DNA of 64,000 nucleotides from Lacrimispora indolis DSM 755 (GCF_000526995.1 NZ_AZUI01000001.1:3700001-3764000), one strand, 5' to 3'. Shown: positions 1 through 7,558, numbered from the stretch's first letter. The notes: a model not told the origin generated them from the sequence alone. Numbers and translations are program-made.

Positions 1-377
1 AAACCGTAGAAACTGAGGAAGATAAGACAGAAGAAGCTGAGGAAGATAAGACAGAAGAAGCTGAGGAAGAAACCGTAGAAACTGTGGTAGACAAGACAGA
101 AGAGGGCAAGGACGAAACGGTGGAAGTTGAGGAAGGCAAGACAGAAGAGGGCAAGGACGAAACGGTAGAAACCGAGGCTGGCAAAACAGAAGAAGCTAAG
201 GACGAAACGGTAGAAACCAAGGAAGAGGAAAACGGAAAGGAAGCTGCAGATAGTAAGGAAGAAGAAATTCAGGAAGAAACTGCAGAAACCAAGGAGAAAT
301 CTTCTGACAGCCAGGAAAAAGAGCCGGAGGATGAAGTGAAAATTGGAAAAACGGCTGATGTGACGGTTGAAGAATAA
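1..377 (+). CDS. Acidic Glu/Lys/Thr repeat protein, C-terminal part only
   Basis: The reading frame is open from base 3 to the TAA at 375-377, so the gene begins before the window. About 124 residues are visible. They are almost entirely Glu, Lys, Asp, Thr and Val in imperfect repeats of the type KTEEGKDETVE, followed by a less regular Glu/Lys tail ending KIGKTADVTVEE. No globular domain, membrane segment or sorting motif is visible. An internal ATG at 84 is not a credible start because the repeat pattern runs straight through it. Such low-complexity, probably disordered tails occur in surface or cytoplasmic clostridial proteins; the function cannot be given from this fragment. Confidence 0.7.
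   Translation, partial: TVETEEDKTEEAEEDKTEEAEEETVETVVDKTEEGKDETVEVEEGKTEEGKDETVETEAGKTEEAKDETVETKEEENGKEAADSKEEEIQEETAETKEKSSDSQEKEPEDEVKIGKTADVTVEE
3..230 (+). repeat. Imperfect in-frame tandem repeats coding for acidic units
   Basis: Related units with the core gaaacggtagaaac and aagacagaagag recur about every 30-48 bases, and two adjacent 30-base copies occur near 25-70. All are in the reading frame of the acidic protein. Such arrays can change copy number by slippage. Confidence 0.7.
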
Positions 378-442
378 AAAGATGAATGAAAAACCTTTGT
401 AAAAGGGAGATACAGTTTACTTCTCTCGGAAAGCAGACAAAC

Positions 443-480
443 CGGTGTCAGGACGCAAGTCCCGGCACCGATTTTCTTTA
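443..480 (+). terminator. Rho-independent terminator after the acidic repeat gene
   Basis: A 12-bp stem with one mismatch (443-454 pairing with 459-470) closed by a GCAA tetraloop is followed by a T-rich run ATTTTCTTTA. It lies about 65 bases after the stop codon at 377. Confidence 0.85.
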
Positions 481-503
481 TAAATAATATCTTTACATTT
501 TAT

Positions 504-671
504 TCACTTTTCCTTTGAATCCCCGGAGTTGTCCTCCTCGTCTGATAAGAAAGTTTCCACAAACTTATCTTCAATCTTTTTATACCCGGAGACTACCCCG
601 TCTTCAATTTTCTTGTAACCATTCACTACCTTGTTTTCGATGTTTTTTTGTGTTTCCATAAATTTGTTCAT
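504..671 (-). CDS. Small 55-residue protein with duplicated GYKKIED motif
   Basis: ATG at 671 is preceded by a strong AGGAGG (about 676-681) with good spacing, and the frame ends at TGA 504-506. The protein starts MNKFMETQKNIENK and contains two near-identical units, VVNGYKKIEDG and VVSGYKKIEDK, then an acidic tail (SDEEDNSGDSKEK). No signal peptide or membrane span is seen. From memory, similar short proteins with a repeated VV-GYKKIED unit are widespread in Lachnospiraceae and other Clostridia with no assigned function. It runs convergently with the acidic repeat gene, with the terminator at 443-480 between them. Confidence 0.75.
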   Translation of the reverse strand: MNKFMETQKNIENKVVNGYKKIEDGVVSGYKKIEDKFVETFLSDEEDNSGDSKEK

Positions 672-764
672 ATGAAATCCTCCTAAGAAAATATTGTTTA
701 ATCCTTCACAAAGATTATATGTTTTTTGTATGCAATACTTTTTAGCTTATATTAGATAGTATTT

Positions 765-929
765 TTAATGAAGATTGCAACATGGGCTGAATAGAAAAAT
801 GTTCTTTGTATTCTCCTGATCCGATGCAATGAAACGAATCACCTTGATCAAGTTTTCGTACTCGCTTTTGATGTCAATATATTCCGCCCAATTCAAACCG
901 ATATAAAATTTTGCCGGAGATTTGAGCAT
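765..929 (-). pseudogene. Possible gene remnant, 54 codons, unrecognised
   Basis: A minus-strand frame from ATG 929 to TAA 765 reads like real protein (LKSPAKFYIGLNWAEY, then IKVIRFIASDQENTKNIF). It has no ribosome binding site, and an in-frame TAA lies immediately before the ATG. The composition suggests the end of a larger globular protein that has lost its upstream part. I cannot name the family. It could also be a chance frame. Confidence 0.35.
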
Positions 930-966
930 TTAATCTGGTGCAATATAGAAATCACCATGCCTGAGC

Positions 967-1050
967 TTATTTTTTTCTGTTCTTCAAAACTGCAGCAATA
1001 GCTACAATTGCAGCAACAACCACTCCAACGACTACTACGGGACCTGCCAT
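967..1050 (-). CDS. Very small single-span membrane peptide (27 aa)
   Basis: ATG at 1050 follows AAAGGAAGGA (1061-1070) at a usable distance, and the frame ends at TAA 967-969. The peptide is one hydrophobic helix (GPVVVVGVVVAAIVAIAAVL) ending in a positively charged KNRKK tail. This fits a small single-pass membrane protein with the C-terminus inside. It lies 62 bases downstream of the membrane protein at 1113-1646 and may share its transcript. Holin-like or type I toxin-like peptides have similar form, but nothing else supports either role. Confidence 0.5.
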   Translation of the reverse strand: MAGPVVVVGVVVAAIVAIAAVLKNRKK

Positions 1051-1112
1051 GAGTTTCAACTCCTTCCTTTCATTTTTTATATACATTTTAAAATGGCACC
1101 TGTTAAAATAAT

Positions 1113-1646
1113 TCAATCATTCAGCAGGTTTCCAGCTTTTTCGCAGACTTCATAAATCTCATCGTATTTCTTATCAATGAGAGGAGTAACTTCTGCAGAC
1201 TTAAGGCTGCTGATCCTGCGAAAGAGCAGATAAGGGGCTACCCAGCCTATGAAGGCGGGAATAGCCAGAATAATGCACAAAGGGATATTTCCTGCCGTTA
1301 CAGCAAATACAGAGCCTGCCATAAAAGCGGTACCAACCAGTCCGACAGCATATGCAACAGTTGCAGCTCTCGCAACCTTAGAAAATTCCAGTGACTGGAT
1401 TTCAGCGACACCGGCATCAAACTGGCGCTGAAGTCTTGATATTTCCGCTTTATTGCGGAGCCTGCGGTTGCGTTTGAACTTTAACAGGGAATAGGTAGAT
1501 CCCTGCGGCGGCACATGGGTACTTTCCAGTTCCCAACCAAAGCTGCGGTAGCTGTCCAGATAGACAGATTCCATACTGCGCTTGACAGTCAATTCCTTGT
1601 ATTCATAGCCGATAAAGTTATTTTCATTTTTTGAAGTTTCATTCAT
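1113..1646 (-). CDS. Two-span membrane protein, paralogue of the 2614-3153 gene
   Basis: The start is set at ATG 1646 (MNETSKNENN), which follows GAAAGGAG with good spacing. An upstream in-frame ATG at 1664 has no such site. The 177-residue protein has a soluble N-terminal part (NFIGYEYKELTVKRSMESVY, then a coiled stretch KAEISRLQRQFDAG), then two hydrophobic segments around residues 92-144, and a charged C-terminal helix with KYDEIYEVCEKAGNLL. The same architecture and many identical residues (FxGYEYKE, RLQRxF, GTAFMAGSVFAVT, LxxKYDEIYEVCE) occur in the gene at 2614-3153. Function unknown. Confidence 0.8.
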   Translation of the reverse strand: MNETSKNENNFIGYEYKELTVKRSMESVYLDSYRSFGWELESTHVPPQGSTYSLLKFKRNRRLRNKAEISRLQRQFDAGVAEIQSLEFSKVARAATVAYAVGLVGTAFMAGSVFAVTAGNIPLCIILAIPAFIGWVAPYLLFRRISSLKSAEVTPLIDKKYDEIYEVCEKAGNLLND

Positions 1647-2021
1647 GATTTTTTCTCCTTTCAAATATTGACATGAGTTTCTACTGTGATGTTTTCAGAT
1701 TATTTTACGGTATTTTCAAAGAGCTTCCGGGAATGCTGAACATGGATTTTTCCTATTTTGATTCCGGCTGCTATCTGAAGTGTTTTCATTTGTTTGTACC
1801 CTTTTTCTTTTTATTCACATTAAAAAACTCTTTTTATAAATAGCTCCATGTTTTGTTTATGCCTTGTTTTCTTTGATGACTGAATCATAACTGTTTTATA
1901 TTTCTAAATTACTTTATTTTGGTTTATAAATTATTAAATGCACTATATTTCAGTGAGTTTTGACATGGATAAACTTCTGATGAATACTCATCAGTTGGAA
2001 AACTTTCAAGGTGTATAGAAA
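1647..2021. other. AT-rich intergenic stretch with no supported gene
   Basis: No long frame is present. A 29-codon minus-strand frame from ATG 1789 to TAA 1700 (starting MKTLQIAAGIKIGK) has an AAGGG about 9 bases upstream and could encode a peptide, but nothing else supports it. The stretch probably carries the promoter of the 1113-1646 gene. Confidence 0.4.
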
Positions 2022-2063
2022 TCAAGATGAGCTAAGCAGGAATTCCCTGCTTATCCCATCTTG
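2022..2063 (-). terminator. Long hairpin after the 2099-2449 gene
   Basis: CAAGATG..TAAGCAGG pairs with CCTGCTTA..CATCTTG around a short AATTC loop (about 2023-2040 with 2045-2062). On the minus strand the hairpin lies about 36 bases past the stop at 2099 and is followed by a weak ATTTCTAT tract. It is a likely terminator and may act in both directions. Confidence 0.65.
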
Positions 2064-2098
2064 GTTACTGTTTGCTACCCTTTTATGAAGAAAGTAAG

Positions 2099-2449
2099 TT
2101 ATTTTATCAGTTCATCACTCAGCTTCATAATCTGATCCGCATATTTTTTCTTTCTGCCATTGGTAATCAATGTATAGGCGGGATATGACAGTAATGCAAT
2201 AATTAAGCCGGGAATGCCCATTACCAGACCTGGCTGCATGGCGTTCCACACCAAAATGTTTGACATTCCGGCACCCAGCAGCAGGGCGCCGCCTATACCC
2301 AGGATACCTGCCGTAATTTTTCCCGGCCTTTTGACTTTGCTGTCTAGCTCCTTAAGCTTCTCCATTTTGTTTTCTTCCCTGCTGAGATACTGGTTACGGA
2401 TGCTATTGGCCTTGGACTTCTCTTGATTGGTAGTATTGTATTCGCTCAT
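2099..2449 (-). CDS. Small two-span membrane protein of unknown function
   Basis: The 116-residue frame starts at ATG 2449 after AAAAAGGAG. The N-terminal third is charged and helical (SEYNTTNQEKSKANSIRNQ, then EENKMEKLKELDSKVK). Two glycine-rich membrane segments follow, around residues 45-66 (ITAGILGIGGALLLGAG) and 74-95 (LVMGIPGLIIALLSYPAYTL), then a basic and amphipathic C-terminal helix. The plan of coiled N-terminus, hairpin of two spans and charged tail recalls its neighbours at 1113-1646 and 2614-3153. All three may belong to one envelope or stress locus, but the function is unknown. Confidence 0.7.
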   Translation of the reverse strand: MSEYNTTNQEKSKANSIRNQYLSREENKMEKLKELDSKVKRPGKITAGILGIGGALLLGAGMSNILVWNAMQPGLVMGIPGLIIALLSYPAYTLITNGRKKKYADQIMKLSDELIK

Positions 2450-2577
2450 ATGAACAGCTCCTTTTTGTCTTTATTGATTTATTTGATGGCTTTATCATAT
2501 AAGGCTTCTGTTTCTGTTTTGCTTAAGTAATGTTTGAGTTTTATTAATCTGATTTTTTAAATTTATGTAGTTACAGA

Positions 2578-2611
2578 AAACACCGTCACCCTATGGTAGG
2601 TGGCGGTGTTT
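2578..2611 (-). terminator. Rho-independent terminator after the 2614-3153 gene
   Basis: On the minus strand AAACACCGCCACC pairs with GGTGACGGTGTTT (13 bp, one mismatch) and runs into TTTTCTGT. It begins immediately after the stop codon at 2614-2616. Confidence 0.85.
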
Positions 2612-2613
2612 CG

Positions 2614-3153
2614 TCAGCCTTTGAGCAGTTTGTTTCCCCTTTCACAGATCTCATAAATCTCATCATATTTCTGTTCAATCTGCGGAGTAACTCTGGCAAT
2701 CTTTTTCCTTACCTTTCCCTTGTAAACAAAATTGGGAAGGATCCAGCCGGTAAATGCGGGAATGGCCAATACAATGCACAATAAAATGTGGGGCGGCTGG
2801 CTTGTAACCGCAAAAACTGAACCGGCCATAAATGCTGTTCCAATGAGGGCAATTACCAGGGCCCATATGGTTGCATCTGAGGTCTTTGATTTTTCCATGG
2901 CATCAATCTCATTCATACAGGATTCAAAATGACGCTGCAACCGGGTCAGTTCCGTTTTGTTCAGTATCTTTCGGTCACGTTTCAGCTTAATTGTCACTTT
3001 TCCCAAAATCACGGAAGGCTGGATATTTTCATCGGCAATCCAGCCAAAATTCATATAACCATCCAAATACATGGAGGCACGTTCCCGGTCGGCAGTGATC
3101 TCTTTATATTCATAGCCGACAAAGTCATTGCCGTTCTTTGTAATTTCACCCAT
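2614..3153 (-). CDS. Two-span membrane protein, paralogue of the 1113-1646 gene
   Basis: The start is set at ATG 3153 (MGEITKNGND) because AGGAG lies 8-9 bases upstream; the in-frame extension to 3240 has no ribosome site and unlikely composition. The protein has 179 residues. It shares with the 1113-1646 product the opening FVGYEYKEIT, a YLDGYMNFGW/YLDSYRSFGW segment, LTRLQRHFES, the membrane segment GTAFMAGSVFAVTS and the C-terminal QKYDEIYEICERGNKLL. Two membrane spans lie around residues 95-148. It is followed at once by its own terminator and preceded by the histidine kinase gene about 100 bases away. Function unknown. Confidence 0.8.
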   Translation of the reverse strand: MGEITKNGNDFVGYEYKEITADRERASMYLDGYMNFGWIADENIQPSVILGKVTIKLKRDRKILNKTELTRLQRHFESCMNEIDAMEKSKTSDATIWALVIALIGTAFMAGSVFAVTSQPPHILLCIVLAIPAFTGWILPNFVYKGKVRKKIARVTPQIEQKYDEIYEICERGNKLLKG

Positions 3154-3252
3154 AATATCGACTCCTTGTGCCTGAGGTGGGTTAGGGGGCTTGTATGTCT
3201 TAATCCTACCGAAGCAGTGTTGATAAATTGCTTGTAACATGTTTGCAAAACA

Positions 3253-4341
3253 TTAATCCGTATACTTTGCTTTGTGTTCAACAGGAATTCTAACGGTAAA
3301 AGTGCTTCCCTGACCCGGTACGCTGGCAGCATTGATCGTTCCGCCCATCAGCTGCAGGATGCGCAGTACAAGAGCAAGCCCCAGTCCATTTCCTTCTGTG
3401 GAATGAGAGGAATCACCCTGATAGAATTTATCAAAAATATGTTTGAGCGTTTCTTCGCTCATTCCGCGGCCCGTATCCGACACAGATACAATAACTTCAT
3501 TATGTGTGGAGCTTTGCCGTAATGTCACCGTGCCGCCTGGTTCAGTGAATTTAATAGCATTGGAAAGCAGATTGTTCCACACCAGTTCCAGCAGGCTGGC
3601 GTCTGCTTCAATGGTTGCCCTGTCCTCAATATCAGCCACAAACTCAATGTCTTTTTGGGTCCATAAATCCTCAAACCGCAGTGCACATTCGCAAAGCTGC
3701 CCGCACAGATCATATGGCTCCGGAACCGGCTGCAAATTTTGTTTTTCCAGCTTATTCAGTTTCAGGAGATTGGTAATTAAATTATTCAGTCTGATGGAAG
3801 ACTCCAGAATGGTATCAATGTAGCCTTCTTTTTGCGCATCAGTCAACTTTTCATTTTTTAACGCCTGTGCATAGTTCTGAATAATGGACAGCGGCGTTTT
3901 AATTTCGTGGGATACATTGGAGAAAAAATCTGTTTTCAGCGTTTCAATGCTGCCAAGTTCCTCCACCATTATATTAAAATCCGCAATGATAACATCTAAG
4001 TGGTCCCTTTTATCCGGCAGGTGCCTGGACGGGATATAAACAGAAAAATCGCCTTCAGCCACCTTGCGGGTGGCTTTGGCAAACTCCGCCATAGGTTTTT
4101 GATAGCGTTCCTGAAACTGATATTGTGTAAATACGGCAAAAGCCGCAGCAACAAATGTCCAGTAGATTAAGACCGCAATCACATATCCCATGGATAGTCT
4201 TTCATAATCTAAATAATCTTGAAGAATCAGCATCTGTCCCGTAGTCAGACCTGCAAGAGCCAAAAAAGTCAGCACGAAACCGGAAGCAGGAAACAATTTT
4301 GACTTTACCCTTGGATCGGAAAATTTTTGTTTTCTGCTCAT
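3253..4341 (-). CDS. Sensor histidine kinase, HAMP type
   Basis: A 362-residue membrane-bound kinase of the EnvZ/PhoR class. Two membrane spans (about 21-40 and 51-72) enclose only about 10 outside residues, so sensing probably occurs within the membrane or through a partner. A HAMP-like segment (RKVAEGDFSVYIP, 92-104) leads to the dimerisation domain with the H-box FFSNVSHEIKTPL, phospho-acceptor His145. The ATPase domain shows an N-box (LVWNNLLSNAIKF), G1 (VSDTGRGMS) and G2 (GNGLGLALV). Its ATG overlaps the stop of the response regulator by four bases (ATGA), so the two are translationally coupled. Signal and targets are unknown. Confidence 0.93.
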   Translation of the reverse strand: MSRKQKFSDPRVKSKLFPASGFVLTFLALAGLTTGQMLILQDYLDYERLSMGYVIAVLIYWTFVAAAFAVFTQYQFQERYQKPMAEFAKATRKVAEGDFSVYIPSRHLPDKRDHLDVIIADFNIMVEELGSIETLKTDFFSNVSHEIKTPLSIIQNYAQALKNEKLTDAQKEGYIDTILESSIRLNNLITNLLKLNKLEKQNLQPVPEPYDLCGQLCECALRFEDLWTQKDIEFVADIEDRATIEADASLLELVWNNLLSNAIKFTEPGGTVTLRQSSTHNEVIVSVSDTGRGMSEETLKHIFDKFYQGDSSHSTEGNGLGLALVLRILQLMGGTINAASVPGQGSTFTVRIPVEHKAKYTD

Positions 4342-5009
4342 ACAAGCACCGCCTTATAGCCAAGCCCTCTGACGGTTACAATTTGAAATCCATCGCATGC
4401 GGAAAGCTTGTCGCGAAGCTTGGTGACATAAACATCTACGGCACGGAGGCTGGTTTCACTTTCCACTCCCCAGAACTCATCCATGAGTTGGGCACGGGTA
4501 AACGTCTTTTTGGGATAGGAAAGAAGCTTGTAAAGAATATTGAATTCCCGCAGTGTAAGCGGGATGTCTTCACCGTCAACCGCTGCAGTAACAGCATCGG
4601 CATCCATTGAAAGGTTGCCAACCACCAGTTTCCGATCCTCCATAATGTTGGCGCGCCGCAGTAAAGCTCCAACCCGCATGATGAGTTCATCCATGTTAAT
4701 GGGCTTGACCATGTAATCGTCAATGCCCAGCTTAAAACCTTTCTGTTTGGAAACAATATCATCCTTGGCGGTCATAAACAGAATCGGAATGGTTTTATTT
4801 AGCTGACGCACCGTTTCCGCAAATTCAAATCCATCGATTTCAGGCATCATAATATCAGAAATAATCATGTCGTATAAGTTGCTGTACATGAGATCATATG
4901 CTTCCCGGGGATTTAAGCAGCCCTTGGCTTTGTAGCCGCTGTCATTTAAATAAGTGCATACGATTTGATTGAGCTTAACATCGTCTTCCACCACTAATAT
5001 GTTGATCAT
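4338..5009 (-). CDS. OmpR/PhoB-family response regulator
   Basis: A 223-residue two-domain regulator. The receiver domain has the acidic pair E8/D9/D10, phospho-acceptor Asp52 (IISDIMMPEIDG), Thr in LFMTAKDD and Lys in YMVKPIN. The C-terminal winged-helix DNA-binding domain ends in the usual VDVYVTKLRDKL..TVRGLGYK pattern. It overlaps its neighbours by four bases on both sides (5006-5009 and 4338-4341), giving a tight three-gene operon of membrane protein, regulator and kinase. It is presumably phosphorylated by the adjacent kinase. Its DNA target is not evident. Confidence 0.95.
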   Translation of the reverse strand: MINILVVEDDVKLNQIVCTYLNDSGYKAKGCLNPREAYDLMYSNLYDMIISDIMMPEIDGFEFAETVRQLNKTIPILFMTAKDDIVSKQKGFKLGIDDYMVKPINMDELIMRVGALLRRANIMEDRKLVVGNLSMDADAVTAAVDGEDIPLTLREFNILYKLLSYPKKTFTRAQLMDEFWGVESETSLRAVDVYVTKLRDKLSACDGFQIVTVRGLGYKAVLV

Positions 5010-5926
5010 TTTTCACTCCTCCTGCTGATTTTTTTATTTCCTGCATCAATAAGATGCATTTTCAGCTGTATCGTTACCAGGTTCTGCAGACTTATGAATT
5101 CTGCTTTTGAACTGTCCGTTTTAAGCTTTACATATAATACCGGCTCGCCAGATATACTTTCTGAATATCCCGTTGGTTTCATGGGAATATGCAGCGTCTC
5201 TTTCTTCATAAGCTTTTTGACTTCCCGGTAAGCTGCTCCGTAGTTTTTGCCGCTTCGAATCCTTTGTATGCGGATAATCATGATTATACCAAGCATGGCA
5301 GCACAGCTTCCCATCAAAATTCCAATCAGACCATTAGCAGCCGGATGAAGATGCACCTGGGTATCCGCAAAAGAGAGGATCGCTGTTTGCGTGAGTACAA
5401 GGCAGATAAGGGATGACGCCAGGTTAATCATTTTAATCGCGTGAACCAGCAGCGTATGGTTATGGCGTTCAATAATCACTCCGCGAATATTGATGGTAAG
5501 CTCCGCAAAGGTAAAGGTGGCAATAGCAATAGCTGCATACATGTGATAGACACTGGTTGCAGGGTAAAAAAACAACCGAATGGAATACCCGATGTACAAA
5601 AGGCTGGAAAACGTTAAGATCATTCCGGAAAGCATATAATAACGGTATTGTTCCTTCAGATCTTTGGCTTTTACAATACCTGCAAGTGCAAAATATTTGG
5701 CAATCACCATTCCAAAGGTGTATAGTGCGTTTACACATGTAAAAAACGACATGGACACAATGCCCATGGAGAGCTTTCCCAATCCGACAAAAATATTAGC
5801 GGCTCCAAGGGCACCGGTTACTTTCAGCGACCGGTTGACGTTTGGCGCAAAGCGTTCTGTCAGGTCGGAATTAGTATGACGAACCGTTTGAAGCAGTGCC
5901 GGTGATGGCTTCGTTTTCTGTTTCAT
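5006..5926 (-). CDS. Multi-span membrane protein coupled to a two-component system
   Basis: The start is placed at ATG 5926 (MKQKTKPSP), which has GAGGTGATG just upstream; the frame itself is open to 5998. The 306-residue protein has about six hydrophobic segments between residues 35 and 225 (for example GALGAANIFVGLGKLSMGIV, YYMLSGMILTFSSLLYIGYS, MYAAIAIATFTFAELTI, LIGILMGSCAAMLGIIMI) and a basic cytosolic C-terminal tail of about 80 residues. I do not recognise the family. The four-base overlap with the response regulator suggests it works with the two-component system, perhaps as co-sensor or target. Confidence 0.75.
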   Translation of the reverse strand: MKQKTKPSPALLQTVRHTNSDLTERFAPNVNRSLKVTGALGAANIFVGLGKLSMGIVSMSFFTCVNALYTFGMVIAKYFALAGIVKAKDLKEQYRYYMLSGMILTFSSLLYIGYSIRLFFYPATSVYHMYAAIAIATFTFAELTINIRGVIIERHNHTLLVHAIKMINLASSLICLVLTQTAILSFADTQVHLHPAANGLIGILMGSCAAMLGIIMIIRIQRIRSGKNYGAAYREVKKLMKKETLHIPMKPTGYSESISGEPVLYVKLKTDSSKAEFISLQNLVTIQLKMHLIDAGNKKISRRSEK

Positions 5927-6196
5927 TGGCATCACCTCATTATTATACAGTATTATGCAGCTGAATAGCAGCTTAAATAGAAGCAGCCTTCCTATCACTT
6001 CCTGAATTGTATTTTTTTCTTATTTAATATTTGTTTGAGAAATGTTTAAGTTCTGTTAATACGAAAAAGAAACCATTTCTGCTTAAAACAACAAATTAAC
6101 AATACTCAAATAATTCTTAAGCAATTCAGAAACATGAATCAATTAGAATCACTTTAAAAATCAAGCAAAAAGCTTAGTTATGGAGTGTGAGAGTCT

Positions 6197-6616
6197 GTGA
6201 AAATTATTAATGTATTGCTGACCAAGCATGTGGATCTGGTTCCCATATCCTTTATTTTTTGAGTGACCGTGGATATACACACGCATCGATCGGATTAGGG
6301 GATGATCAATATTTTTATAGTTTTAATTACCGGGGTTTCTGAGCAGGCATATACCATGCTTCAGAAGACAATTCAGCGGTTTCGGGACTGCCGGAGTTAT
6401 TTCAAGTATACCCGGTTCGGTTTGTTTTGCTGTACTTTTCATGTTCCGTTTATCTGGAAAAACCACTATTTCTGTTCTCAGTTCGTCGCAGAGCTGCTCC
6501 ATGCATCGGGTGCGGTACAGCTGAGAAAACCAGCACACCTGTATCTGCCTGATCAGTTTTGCAGTGAAGTGGAGTATTGTGGCAGGTTGGTACACACGTT
6601 ATACAATGTGGTTTAA
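6197..6616 (+). pseudogene. Frameshifted papain-like (YiiX/NlpC-P60-type) protein
   Basis: Three blocks of one protein lie in two frames. A GTG-started block INVLLTKHVD (from 6197, frame 2) is followed in frame 1 by SHILYFLSDRGYTHASIG and YFYSFNYRGF, which ends at TGA 6340. Frame 2 then resumes with VSEQAYTMLQKTIQRF, a conserved NHYFCSQFVAELL and LYLPDQF, ending near 6616. The THASI histidine and the CSQF cysteine are what would be expected of a permuted papain-like fold. From memory, intact clostridial relatives have the same order with about 25 more residues between YRGF and VSEQAY. At least two frameshifts and a small deletion are needed, so this is called a broken gene. Confidence 0.6.
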
Positions 6617-6675
6617 AGCTTTGATTATGCCATACAGGAAATAACAAAAGAAAACAGATAAACGGAGGGTGGGAA

Positions 6676-7404
6676 ATGGAGAACAAGAAAAGTAAAGCCA
6701 AAAGCAAGCATGCACAAAGCAGCTTTATTATAGCGAATACGGCAAAGGTCAATAAAATTATAATAGGATTGCTGACCATCATTTTTATAGCGGCGCTGCT
6801 TCTACAGTGGATTGGCCTTATGGAACTGCCAGGAGGAGTGCTGGAATCGCTGATTGCAGAGCTGACCGCAGCGGCAATATTGATTGTAAAGACCAGGAAG
6901 CATACGTTATCCATGGCGATCCTTTTTATGACTATTTTGACTTGTACGGTTTCCAGTATCGGCGGTCCATATACCGGAATGATTATTGCAACGGTACTTA
7001 GCGTGGTTTCGCTTTATTTGAACAAATCGATTTTATTCAGCTTTGGCGGGGTGTACACCATTACCTTTACCGTCATGTATTATCAGAATTACCAGCGGTT
7101 TGACAGCGGATACATAACAAAACAAGTGCTGAACAGCTTCGGGGATATTCGGGGAGCATTTGATAAGATAAACTATTACATAGAAAATGAACTGGACAAG
7201 GTGGACCAGGTAAGCCATATCTTTTCACAAATACGGGAACAGTCTGAAAATATATCAGCTATTTCTCAAAAACAGCTCACAACAACAAATGAGATGCTGG
7301 CTGCGACCAGGGAACAGTACGGGAGAGTGGAGGTGATCTGTACATCCATAAACAGCATCAGGGATTCAAGCGTTCGTCTGCAGGAAGTGATTGAACATAA
7401 GTAA
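6676..7404 (+). CDS. Membrane protein resembling an internally deleted chemotaxis receptor
   Basis: ATG at 6676 follows GGAGGGTGGGAA. The 242-residue protein has a basic N-terminus (KKSKAKSKHAQ), about five membrane spans between residues 27 and 138, then a coiled-coil C-terminal half (YIENELDKVDQVSHIF, NISAISQKQLTTTNEML, INSIRDSSVRLQ). The end resembles the last helix of clostridial methyl-accepting chemotaxis proteins with multi-span N-termini. The central signalling hairpin, with the usual EAARAGE..GFAVVA tip, is absent, so it could not dock CheA/CheW in the normal way. It may be a degraded receptor that kept its frame, or a different coiled-coil sensor. Confidence 0.6.
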   Translation: MENKKSKAKSKHAQSSFIIANTAKVNKIIIGLLTIIFIAALLLQWIGLMELPGGVLESLIAELTAAAILIVKTRKHTLSMAILFMTILTCTVSSIGGPYTGMIIATVLSVVSLYLNKSILFSFGGVYTITFTVMYYQNYQRFDSGYITKQVLNSFGDIRGAFDKINYYIENELDKVDQVSHIFSQIREQSENISAISQKQLTTTNEMLAATREQYGRVEVICTSINSIRDSSVRLQEVIEHK

Positions 7405-7415
7405 TGCTGGCTTTC

Positions 7416-7461
7416 AGGACTGTGGCACCAGTTATTCAGTGCCGCAGTCCTATTATAATTT
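7416..7461 (+). terminator. Terminator after the receptor-like gene
   Basis: AGGACTGTGGCAC (7416-7428) pairs with GTGCCGCAGTCCT (7439-7451) across a 10-base loop with one mismatch, followed by ATTATAATTTT. It lies just past the stop at 7404. Confidence 0.8.
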
Positions 7462-7558
7462 TGAATTTAACCATACACAGAATCACGATGCTCATTACCG
7501 CCAGATCCATCTGTAAGACCTGTGGGTATGAAAAAATAGGATTGGGGCTGGCGTTTTT

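Noticed and set aside
1..230. A CRISPR array
   Set aside because: The repeats are imperfect, in frame, coding and without unique spacers.
6450..6914. 154-codon minus-strand frame across the papain-like pseudogene and receptor gene
   Set aside because: It is antisense to two stretches with clear protein motifs, and its own composition is low quality.
7405..7558. tRNA or small RNA gene between convergent genes
   Set aside because: The only structure is a simple terminator hairpin; no cloverleaf or TTCGA-type arm was seen here or elsewhere in the window.
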